From Thermohalobaculum sp965247385 (lineage in GTDB: Bacteria; Pseudomonadota; Alphaproteobacteria; Rhodobacterales; Rhodobacteraceae), in the NCBI GenBank assembly GCA_965247385.1, contig CBDFHG010000002.1:1364001-1428000 (forward strand): a DNA stretch of 64,000 nt. Reading direction: 5' to 3'. The position numbers and the translations under genes are program-made. Positions 8,648 through 15,757 of the stretch are shown here, in pieces (the first letter of the stretch is position 1; each line of letters opens with the position of its first letter). Below the pieces are notes generated by a model. The model was not told where the DNA came from. It saw only the letters and a list, made by a program, of their open reading frames with translations, and searched no databases.

Positions 8648-9202
8648 ATGACCAGAATGCACAGGGCGACACTAGGTATGACGCTGGCGTTAGCGATGAC
8701 GGGTTGCGCGTCGGCCGGGCCGATGGACGGCCCGTCGAGCCATGACGCGGCCGGTCTCCGGTCGCTGCTCGCGGACCGGGTCGAGGTCGCCTATGACGTT
8801 GCCGGGCGCGGCAGGGGCCTGCGCATCGTGGTCAATGTGGGCACGATGGGGCATTTCTGCGTCCAGGACGGCATCGCTCCGCTCGGGCGCTACTTCACCG
8901 AAGCCTGGACGACGCGGCCAAGCAAGCAGGGAAACCTTGCCGTCGTCACGCCAGCCGACCAGTTGTCGGGTTCGCTCGTCCAGTACAATACGGAGACCGG
9001 CAGGCTGGTCAAGGGCGGCCCGACTCATGGCGTGCTCTGGGCCGGCCACCTGCAGGCGACGATCCCGCTGGCGGTCTACTCGCTCTGCCCGCGCTTTCCG
9101 GAGCGCGGCGATCTCGGCTTCGAGGTCAACCTGAAGCAGGCGGCGACGGATTACCGGGAGCTGGTTGCCCAGGATCCCGCGGCGGTGCTGAAAGGCTTGT
9201 AA
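8648..9202 (+). CDS. Putative lipoprotein of unknown function (mobile-region gene)
   Basis: ATG 8648 follows GGAGGGC and opens a signal peptide TLGMTLALAMTGCASAG with a lipobox-like MTGC, predicting a lipoprotein of about 184 residues. The mature part reads LLADRVEVAYDVAG, LRIVVNVGTMGHFCVQDG, VVTPADQLSGSLVQYNTETG and HLQATIPLAVYSLCPRFP. I do not recognise the family. The gene begins 90 bp after the IS1380-A right end. Its 3' portion is duplicated, with a deletion, in the DUF6314 chimera at 4727-4806. Proximity to pilP/pilQ-like fragments suggests origin in a conjugative or integrative element. Confidence 0.6.
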   Translation: MTRMHRATLGMTLALAMTGCASAGPMDGPSSHDAAGLRSLLADRVEVAYDVAGRGRGLRIVVNVGTMGHFCVQDGIAPLGRYFTEAWTTRPSKQGNLAVVTPADQLSGSLVQYNTETGRLVKGGPTHGVLWAGHLQATIPLAVYSLCPRFPERGDLGFEVNLKQAATDYRELVAQDPAAVLKGL

Positions 9203-9212
9203 CTGGCGGGGA

Positions 9213-9268
9213 GGCGCCGGGGGCGGCTGTTTTGGCGAACATGCCCCCGGCGCCTCTTCCCGAAGAGG
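9213..9268 (+). terminator. Double hairpin after the lipoprotein gene
   Basis: GGCGCCGGGGGC at 9213-9224 pairs perfectly with GCCCCCGGCGCC at 9243-9254. A second stem, CCTCTTC (9253-9259) with GAAGAGG (9262-9268), follows at once. It lies between convergent lipoprotein and DUF1640 genes, suiting a bidirectional terminator, though no T-run follows. Confidence 0.4.
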
Positions 9269-9349
9269 AAGGTGTTCTTCATGATGTGTATAAAGCGGTG
9301 CCTCGAAGCGCCGGCGGACATCCGCCGCGTCGGCGCGCCCCCCGCCCGC

Positions 9350-9739
9350 TCAGGTGCCGAGCAGGAGCGTCGAGACGATCACGCCCGCGATCGCGACCAT
9401 GCAGCCGACCATCCAGCGCAACTGCGTGGTCTGGCCCTCGGCGATCTTCACATACCGCTCGGCATTCCTGGTATCACTCTCGGCGATCTTCGTCTCAAGC
9501 CGGGACTCAGCGCCGACGATATCCCCTCGCACCTCGGCGATCTCCGTGCGCACCTCGGCGGTCCCCACGGCGATCTCCGCGGTGAGGTCGGCCTTGAGGA
9601 GCGCGAGATCGTCCTTCGTGGCGAGGGATTCGGTCATGGCGCCGCCAACGGTTTCGATAATGGCCTCGGCCTGCGCCTCTTCGACGCCAGTGGCGGTGAG
9701 CCGCTTCATCGCCTTGAGAGTATCGAACGCCATGGTCAT
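9350..9739 (-). CDS. DUF1640-like coiled-coil protein with C-terminal membrane anchor (intact copy)
   Basis: A 129-residue protein from ATG 9739 (MTMAFDTLKAMKRL) preceded by AGGAGA. An N-terminal helical part (VEEAQAEAIIETVGGAMTES) is followed by LATKDDLALLKADLTAEIA, a heptad-rich coiled coil (TEIAEVRGDIVGAESRLETK), AESDTRNAERYVKIAEGQTT and a single C-terminal membrane helix (WMVGCMVAIAGVIVSTLLLG). DUF1640 proteins are inner-membrane-anchored coiled coils with no settled bacterial function. It faces away from the pilP-like gene, from which IS1380-B now separates it. Confidence 0.75.
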   Translation of the reverse strand: MTMAFDTLKAMKRLTATGVEEAQAEAIIETVGGAMTESLATKDDLALLKADLTAEIAVGTAEVRTEIAEVRGDIVGAESRLETKIAESDTRNAERYVKIAEGQTTQLRWMVGCMVAIAGVIVSTLLLGT

Positions 9740-9928
9740 CCTTGCCGTCTCCTGCCAATCGCGTCCGCCGCGCGCCAAAAGGATATACGTTCCGCGCGCC
9801 CGCGTCAAAGCCTGCCCGGCCACTCTCCGCGCCCTGCCCTGGCCGCGGCGTCTCTCTCGCCGATCTCCCATCCAATGGGACCGGCGCGCGGGCACAGGCG
9901 GCCCGACAAAGCGCGAACATTCGGGAAC

Positions 9929-11775
9929 CCCTGATTCTGGATCAAAAAAGTTGAAATTCCCCGTTGTCTTTGAATCTAAAGGGATTTATGATGGTTTTTG
10001 CGATTAACTCCATCACCAACGGGGTGAAAATAACATGGCACAGGGCGTTCTTCCTTTCGAGTACGAAAGCGCGCCGGGCAGCAGCGATCTGACGGGTTTT
10101 GCCGGAATTGGTGTTTAGCTTGATTTGATTGAGGCATCGGGACTGGCGGCTGCGGTGCGGCGCGAGGTGCGGGTGGCGGGGCGGCAGGGCTGGCTGGATG
10201 TGCAGATGATCATCACGGTGATCGCACTCAATCTGTGCGGGGGTGATCGGGTCGAGGACCTGGAACGCCTGGAGGCGGACGCCGGCTTTGCCGCGACCAT
10301 GGATGCGGTTGAGCGGCGGCTGTTGGTGCGCCGGGAACGTCGGCAACTGAAGAGCCGGTTTCGGCGCGGTCGCGGGCGCAGCGTGCCTTCGCCGTCGGCT
10401 CTGTCGGGCTGGTTGGAACGCTTCCACGACGCAGGCCAGGAAGATCTGCGGGAGGCCGGGCGTGCCTTCATCCCGCGCCCGTCGGCGGGTCTGCTTGGTC
10501 TGCGGCGTGTCAATCAGGCGCTGGTGTCATTTCTGCAGCGCCATCGCAGGCCGCGCGCGGCGACGCTGGACATGGACGCGACGCTGGTGCAGAGCCACAA
10601 GCGCCAGGCGGAATACTGCTACAAGAAGTTCAAGGCCTGTCAGCCGTTGAACACCTGGTGGGCGGAACAGCAGGTGATCGTGCATTCCGGGTTCCGCGAC
10701 GCCAATGTGCCGGCCGGCTATCGGCAGTTGCAGGTGTTGCAGGCCTCGCTGGCGGCGCTGCCTGGGGGCGTGGACAAGGTCTGTCTGCGCTCGGACACGG
10801 CGGGTTATCAGAAGGATCTGCTGCTCTGTTGTGGCGCGGGCCGGGACAAGGTTTTCGGGGTGATCGAGTTTGCCGTCGGCGCCAACGTGACGGCGGAGTT
10901 CCGGCGTGCCGCCCTGGCCGTGCCGGAGGCTGAGTGGCGACCGCTGGATCGTGTTTTCGACGGGCAACGTCAGGAGACCGGCCAGGAGTGGGCGGAGGTC
11001 TGCCATGTACCGAGTTGGGTGGGCGAGAGCAAGACGCGGGCGGATTACCGCTTCCTGGCGATCCGGGAGCCGCTGGAACAGTTGGAGCTTGGCGATGGGG
11101 ATCAGTTGCCGTTCCCGACCGCGGAGTTTGCCTCGAAGGGGCGCAGCAAGCTGTTCGCCCTGGTCACCAACCGTGATCTGCCGGGCGATGAGGTGATCTG
11201 GTGGTCCCGGGAGCGCTGTGGCAAGAGCGAGGAAGTCCACGCGGTGATGAAGCACGACCTGGCTGGCGGCACCCTGCCCTCGGGTCTGTTTGGAGCCAAT
11301 GCGGCCTGGTGGGCGATCATGGTGCTGGCGCATAATTTGAACGCGGTGATGAAGCAACTGGTTCTGGGACCGGCCTGGGTGGCACGGCGGATGAAGGCCT
11401 TGCGCCTGGCTCTGATCGCCCTGCCTGGCCGGGTGATCCGTCATGCGCGGCGGCTGATCATCCGTTTGGGGAGCGAAGCGGGGCTCGATCTGGTGCTGAG
11501 CGCCAGGCGGAAGATCCTGGCCCTGGCGCGCGGCCCGACCTGACGGTTCCGGCCTGCCACGATATCCTTGCTGAAGTGCGATGCCGGCTCCCGGCCAGGG
11601 CTTCGCTTGGCCAACGGACAGGCGTAGGACCCGCAAAACGCGTGGCCACCTTGAGACTATCTCCTCGAGCGCGAAATCCGCGGGAGTGGTGCCCGGGCGC
11701 GGGGCGAAAACCCCACAACGGCGCCCATCGCCGCCCCTGCCGAGGCACGTCAGGGATTTAGTTCGGGAATCCTGG
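9929..11775 (+). mobile_element. IS1380-family insertion sequence copy B, 1847 bp
   Basis: Same ends as copy A, flanked by 4-bp direct repeats GAAC at 9925-9928 and 11776-11779. It has inserted into the divergent promoter region just ahead of the pilP-like gene of inverted-duplication copy 2. Comparison with uninterrupted copy 1 (around 3846-3860) confirms the insertion point. Confidence 0.92.
10035..11543 (+). pseudogene. IS1380-family transposase with in-frame amber codon 28 (copy B)
   Basis: ATG 10035, TAG at 10116-10118 in frame, then open to 11543 with the same DDE landmarks as copy A (LDMDATLVQSHK, CLRSDTAGYQKD, RERCGKSEEVHAVMKHD). It differs from copy A at scattered codons but shares the amber, so the defect predates the split of the two copies. 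Confidence 0.85.
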
Positions 11776-11781
11776 GAACAC

Positions 11782-12480
11782 ATGGCGATCCCGCGCTCTC
11801 GCCGTCCTCTCCGCCTTCGCCGCGCTCCTGGCGATCCCGGCACCGGGCCTCGCCCAGGCGCCGCAAGACGGCGCACCGCCCTCCGGCATGGAGCCCACCC
11901 AGGCTCGCCCTTTTCCTGATCCGCCCCTGCCCCTTGCGTTTCCGGCCTGTCCGGAGGCGGCTCTCGCGGCGGCGCTTTCAGCCGGGTCCGCGGGCGCGGT
12001 GCTGCGCGCGGCCGAGCGGGCGCGGATCGCGCTTGGCCTCTGCCGCGCCCGCCCCGGCTGATGGCGGAGATCGCCGAGGATCATGCCCGGGTCGCGGCGG
12101 CGCTGGCCCCGCCGCCCGCCCCGGATGACAGCGAAGGCCACGCCGCGCGGATCGCCGCCCTCGAGGCGGATCTCGTCATCGCCGCCGCCAGGATCGAGCA
12201 GCTGCTCGCGCACGCGGAGATGCGCGTGGTCGCGATCTGGTGCGCGCCGGCGGACCAGGCTGAAAGCACCGCCCCGGATGACAGCGAAGGCCGGTGCCGG
12301 GCACTGGTAACGGGATCGGACGGTCAGCACGAACTGGCGCCCGGCGATGTCCTGGCCTCGGGCGAGACGGTCGCGGAGATCACGGAGACCGGCGTCTGGG
12401 TCCACGACGACGTCGGCGGCGAGCGCCGGTTCGTCCCGCTACCGGCCGCGCCGGACAATTTCGAGGGGTTGACCGAATGA
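11782..12480 (+). pseudogene. PilP-like secreted protein (copy 2), IS-disrupted promoter and frameshift
   Basis: Signal-peptide frame (LAVLSAFAALLAIPAPGLAQ) ends at a stop near 12060 because one base is missing in LGLCRARP compared with copy 1 (LGLCRDRARLMAE). The C-terminal half reopens at ATG 12061 and runs to 12480 (ARIAALEADLVIAAARIEQ, ELAPGDVLASGETVAEITET, ERRFVPLPAAP). As in copy 1 the only nearby ATG (11782) is out of frame with the signal peptide. IS1380-B sits immediately upstream. Confidence 0.5.
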
Positions 12481-12852
12481 ACCCGGTCCGTTTCCTCGAG
12501 GGCCTGTTCGGTCGCCTCGCGGGGCGCCGCCCGTCGGGTTACACCGACGCGGCTCTGCTCGATGTTGGCTCGGCCGGGTTCCGCGACATCGCCGTTCCGC
12601 GCGCGGACGGCACGCTCCATGTCGTGGCGGCACACCGCTTCAGCGCGGCCTTTCATTCCGAGCACGCGGAACTGGTCCGCACGCAACTCCTGCCCCCGCC
12701 CGGCAGGCTCGTGCCGGTGCAGCCGGCCGAGATCGCGCGGATGCGCGCGGTGCCCGGCACCGAGCGCGACCGGTCCGCGCTGACGTCCGGCGCGCGGCGC
12801 GTCGAGGCGGCGATCATGGCGGCGGCCGCATTGATTGGCCGCTTTATTGGTA
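12477..12852 (+). pseudogene. PilQ-like ATPase N-terminal fragment (copy 2)
   Basis: ATG 12477 overlaps the pilP-like stop (ATGA). The frame reads GYTDAALLDVGSAGFRDIAV, VVAAHRFSAAFHSEHAELV, LLPPPGRLVPVQPAEIARM and ends its recognisable part with RRVEAAIMAAAAL. In type IV pilus/secretion ATPases a similar helix precedes the GASDIH motif. Here the sequence instead enters a palindrome at 12853, and the frame (to 12977) becomes unrelated. The Walker-motif domain is absent. Identification as pilQ/traJ-like is inference. Confidence 0.45.
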
Positions 12853-12924
12853 GGCCTGTGGTTAACTGGCTTGGCGTAGCGACCGCCACGAGTCTGGCGC
12901 AGGCAAGCCAGTTATCCACAGGCC
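12853..12924. repeat. 21-bp inverted repeat (20/21) with 30-bp loop at a rearrangement boundary
   Basis: Arms are 12853-12873 (GGCCTGTGGTTAACTGGCTT...) and 12904-12924. They lie exactly between the broken pilQ-like gene and the tyrosine-recombinase fragment. It could be one end of a lost element or a recombinase site; neither can be decided here. Confidence 0.7.
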
Positions 12925-12956
12925 GGGCCGCCCAGCGGTTTTGTAATTACTCACCC

Positions 12957-13146
12957 CTTGTGCCACCCGCTGGATAACGCGGATATCGCCACCCTGTTCC
13001 AAAAGATGCGTGGCGAAGCTGTGCCGCAGGGTATGCGGGGTTACCAGCTTGTCCAAACCCGCCGCCGCACCGGCCGAGCGCCAGGCGGCATGCAACGAGG
13101 TCGGATGCAGGGAAGGCAGACCGGCGCCCGAAATAGCCCCGAAGTA
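12957..13146 (-). pseudogene. Tyrosine recombinase fragment (IS91-associated/XerD-like)
   Basis: The minus strand reads GLPSLHPTSLHAAWRSAGAA, AGLDKLVTPHTLRHSFATHL and LEQGGDIRVIQ, the arginine-histidine box of phage-integrase family recombinases, in particular those associated with IS91-like elements. It breaks off at VIQ, before the expected LLGH and catalytic tyrosine, and lacks the N-terminal part. Relic of a mobile element at the right edge of the rearranged region. Confidence 0.75.
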
Positions 13147-13175
13147 TCAGGGACGCCGCGCTGGTAGAGCCGGGG

Positions 13176-13505
13176 TCAGGAAGCTACTTCATTGACGATC
13201 TGGGCCTTGGCCGTGGCAAGGAGGGACTTCATCTGGCCGCGTAATTCGGCTTCCGGAACGTCAGCGCCATGCTCCGCCAGATCGGCGGCGACCTTGCGGT
13301 AGACGTCTTCGTCGCCCACCTCCTGCAGATCCGCGATCACCACGGTTTTCGCGTAGGCGTCGGCGGCATCGCCGGTCAGGCCCATCTTTTCCGAAGCCCA
13401 GAGGCCGAGCAGCTTGTTGCGCCGCGCTTCGGCCTTGAACTGCATCTCGGCATCGTGCGCGTACAGATTCTCGAAGGCGTTCTCACGGTCATTGAAGGTC
13501 GTCAT
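13176..13505 (-). CDS. ATPase inhibitor subunit zeta (DUF1476)
   Basis: A 109-residue all-helical protein: TTFNDRENAFENLYAHDAEM, FKAEARRNKLLGLWASEKMG, DAYAKTVVIADLQEVGDEDV and an acidic/helical C-terminus. This matches DUF1476, the alphaproteobacterial zeta subunit that inhibits F1FO-ATP synthase by binding the F1 part. Start at ATG 13505, preceded by GGGAG. It is divergent from purC, a neighbour arrangement common in Rhodobacterales. Confidence 0.88.
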   Translation of the reverse strand: MTTFNDRENAFENLYAHDAEMQFKAEARRNKLLGLWASEKMGLTGDAADAYAKTVVIADLQEVGDEDVYRKVAADLAEHGADVPEAELRGQMKSLLATAKAQIVNEVAS

Positions 13506-13691
13506 TCCCAGGGCTCTCCCGATTGAAGCGGCACAGGTGGTTGCTCGCTCTATCGATATAGTGAAATCCGGTGCGAAATACCACTGCGTCATAACCACTC
13601 TTGTAGAAGCCCGCGGCGGTGCGTATAGACTGCCATGCGAGCGACGGGGCGACCCGGCGCCGTGTTTAGTATTCCCCAACGGAGTTATCGC

Positions 13692-14453
13692 ATGGCGCGG
13701 CGCAGAAAGGTCTATGAGGGCAAGGCGAAGATCCTCTACGAAGGGCCGGAGCCGGGCACCCTGATCCAGTATTTCAAGGACGACGCCACCGCCTTCAACG
13801 CCCAGAAGAAGGAGGTGATCGACGGCAAGGGCGTCCTGAACAACCGGATCTCCGAGCATATCATGACGGCGCTGAGCGGGATCGGCGTGCCGAACCACTT
13901 CATCCGCCGGCTCAACATGCGCGAGCAACTGATCCGCGCCTGCGAGATCATTCCGCTGGAAGTGATCGTGCGCAATGTCGCCGCAGGCTCGCTGTCAAAG
14001 CGCCTCGGCATCGAGGAGGGCACCCCCCTGCCCCGGCCGATCATCGAGTTCTGCTACAAGGACGACGCCCTGAACGATCCGCTGGTCACCGAGGAACACA
14101 TCATCGCCTTCAACTGGGCCAGCCAGCAGGATATCGACGACATCATCGCCCTGGCGCTGCGGGTGAACGATTTCCTCAGCGGGTTGTTCACCGGCGTCGG
14201 CATCAAGCTGGTCGACTTCAAGATCGAGTGCGGCCGCGTCTATGAGGGCGATTTCCAGCGCATCATCGTGGCCGACGAGATCAGCCCCGATTCGTGCCGG
14301 TTGTGGGACATCAAGACCGGCGAGAAGCTAGACAAGGACGTGTTCCGCCGCGACCTGGGCAACCTGACCGACGCCTATTCCGAGGTCGCCCGGCGGCTCG
14401 GCATCCTGCCCGAGAGCGGCAACAAGGTGGCCGGGCCGAAGCTGGTGCATTAA
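13692..14453 (+). CDS. purC: Phosphoribosylaminoimidazole-succinocarboxamide synthase (SAICAR synthetase)
   Basis: Joins CAIR and aspartate with ATP to form SAICAR in purine synthesis. The 253-residue protein starts MARRRKVYEGKAKILYEGPE. It contains the ATP-binding KDDATAFNAQKK, then NRISEHIMTAL, PLEVIVRNVAAGSLSKRLGI (SAICAR synthetase signature), KLVDFKIECGR and DEISPDSCRLWD (second signature). Full length, close to one end of the purC-purS-purQ-purL run, 138 bp before purS. Confidence 0.96.
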   Translation: MARRRKVYEGKAKILYEGPEPGTLIQYFKDDATAFNAQKKEVIDGKGVLNNRISEHIMTALSGIGVPNHFIRRLNMREQLIRACEIIPLEVIVRNVAAGSLSKRLGIEEGTPLPRPIIEFCYKDDALNDPLVTEEHIIAFNWASQQDIDDIIALALRVNDFLSGLFTGVGIKLVDFKIECGRVYEGDFQRIIVADEISPDSCRLWDIKTGEKLDKDVFRRDLGNLTDAYSEVARRLGILPESGNKVAGPKLVH

Positions 14454-14591
14454 AGCGGTGGCGCGACGCGGAGTGAAACCGGTCGCGCATCCGCCACAAT
14501 CTCGGGATGGGGTGGTGAGACGCCTTTTGCATTGTCCCTTCCGCCCGGCGGGGTTATGACCTCGGGCAAACGAGCAGGAAAGGCCATCCCC

Positions 14592-14831
14592 ATGAAAGCC
14601 CGCGTCTTTGTCACCTTGAAGAACGGTGTCCTTGATCCCCAGGGCGAGGCGATCCGCCATGCGCTAGGTACGCTGGGGTTCGACGGAGTCGAGGGGGTCC
14701 GCCAGGGCAAGGTGATCGACCTGGAGCTGGCCGAGACCGACCCGGCACAAGCCGAGGCCGCTGCCGCCGCGATGTGCGAGAAGCTGCTGGCCAACACCAT
14801 CATCGAGAACTACAGCGTCGAGATCCTCTGA
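14592..14831 (+). CDS. purS: FGAM synthase subunit PurS
   Basis: A 79-residue small subunit of the three-part phosphoribosylformylglycinamidine synthase. It reads KARVFVTLKNGVLDPQGEAI, LGFDGVEGVRQGKVIDLEL and a C-terminal ANTIIENYSVEI. PurS dimers bridge PurL and PurQ and help ammonia transfer. Start ATG 14592 follows a purine-rich stretch; purQ begins 14 bp after its stop, so translation is probably coupled. Confidence 0.95.
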   Translation: MKARVFVTLKNGVLDPQGEAIRHALGTLGFDGVEGVRQGKVIDLELAETDPAQAEAAAAAMCEKLLANTIIENYSVEIL

Positions 14832-14845
14832 CCGGAGCGCCGCCC

Positions 14846-15544
14846 ATGAAATCCGCCGTCATCGTCTTCCCCGGATCGAACTGCGATCGTGATCTGGCGG
14901 TTGCCCTGACGCGCGCCACCGGGCGCGAGGCGCAGATGGTCTGGCACAAGGACGCGGCCCTGCCCGGCGGGCTGGACATGATCGCCATCCCTGGTGGATT
15001 TTCGTTTGGCGATTACCTGCGCAGCGGCGCCATTGCAGCACGGGCACCGATCATGCGCGCGGTGGTCGGGTTCGCCAACCGGGGCGGGCTGGTGCTGGGG
15101 GTCTGCAACGGCTTCCAGGTGCTGGTCGAGGCGGGGCTGCTGCCCGGCACGCTGATGCGCAACCAGACCCTGAAGTTCGTCTGCCGCGATGTGCATCTGT
15201 CGGTCGAGACCGCCGACAGCCCGTTCACCAACGCCTATGGCAACCGCCGCGTCATCACCGTGCCGATCGCCCATCACGACGGGGCCTACATCGCCGATGC
15301 GGACCTGCTGGAGCGGCTGAGGGGCGAGGACCGCATCGCTTTTCGCTACGTCGATCTGCAGGGCGAACCGGTGGCGCAGGCCAATCCGAACGGCTCGGCC
15401 GACAACATCGCCGGTGTGCTCAGCGCCAACCGGCGGGTTCTGGGCATGATGCCGCATCCCGAACGGCTGGCCGACAGGGAATTGGGCGGCACCGATGGCG
15501 CGGTGCTGTTCGAAAGCCTGTGCGGGGCGCTGGCGGAGGTGTGA
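14846..15544 (+). CDS. purQ: FGAM synthase glutaminase subunit PurQ
   Basis: Class I glutamine amidotransferase of 232 residues that supplies ammonia to PurL. Motifs: VFPGSNCDRDLAVAL at the N-terminus, GGFSFGDYLRSGAIAA, nucleophile region LGVCNGFQVLVEAGLLPG (Cys at about residue 86), and C-terminal GMMPHPERL with the catalytic His. Directly downstream of purS. The 213-bp gap to purL contains a hairpin. Confidence 0.96.
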   Translation: MKSAVIVFPGSNCDRDLAVALTRATGREAQMVWHKDAALPGGLDMIAIPGGFSFGDYLRSGAIAARAPIMRAVVGFANRGGLVLGVCNGFQVLVEAGLLPGTLMRNQTLKFVCRDVHLSVETADSPFTNAYGNRRVITVPIAHHDGAYIADADLLERLRGEDRIAFRYVDLQGEPVAQANPNGSADNIAGVLSANRRVLGMMPHPERLADRELGGTDGAVLFESLCGALAEV

Positions 15545-15583
15545 TACCGGTGTTCGCACTTGCGAACCCATCCTCCCGCCCCG

Positions 15584-15642
15584 CCGCAGATTCTTTGCGC
15601 CTGTCCGGCCCCCTTCGGTGACCTGCGCAAAAGAATCTGCGG
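15584..15642. repeat. Long hairpin between purQ and purL
   Basis: CCGCAGATTCTTTGCGC (15584-15600) is answered by GCGCAAAAGAATCTGCGG (15625-15642), differing by one extra A. It could lower read-through to purL or mark a processing site. It has no T-run, so a simple terminator is less likely. Confidence 0.6.
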
Positions 15643-15757
15643 GGTGGCAGGCGCTATCAGATGATGGTTACGGAGCGTGGGACCCGGCACACTTTCAATC
15701 GCCGGATCAAGCCAATAAAAGCGGGCGGAATCTGACCCGCCACCGCCGAGGGCATGC

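Larger units (their letters stand above)
8939..12655 (-). repeat. Inverted duplication, copy 2, split by IS1380-B
   Basis: Reverse-complement counterpart of 2994-4806: lipoprotein 3' end, hairpin region, intact DUF1640 gene, divergent promoter, then (after IS1380-B at 9929-11775) pilP-like and pilQ-like frames. Copy 2 keeps the full lipoprotein gene and a longer pilQ-like fragment but has a frameshift in pilP, whereas copy 1 has the frameshift in DUF1640. The copies have decayed independently. Confidence 0.85.

Noticed and set aside
9272..9934. 220-codon plus-strand ORF (and the parallel frame from 9354)
   Set aside because: Antisense of the intact DUF1640 gene; mirrors the antisense frame seen in copy 1.
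12853..12924. Integron attC site
   Set aside because: The arms are long and nearly perfect with no R'/R'' core sites (GTTRRRY) or cassette structure.
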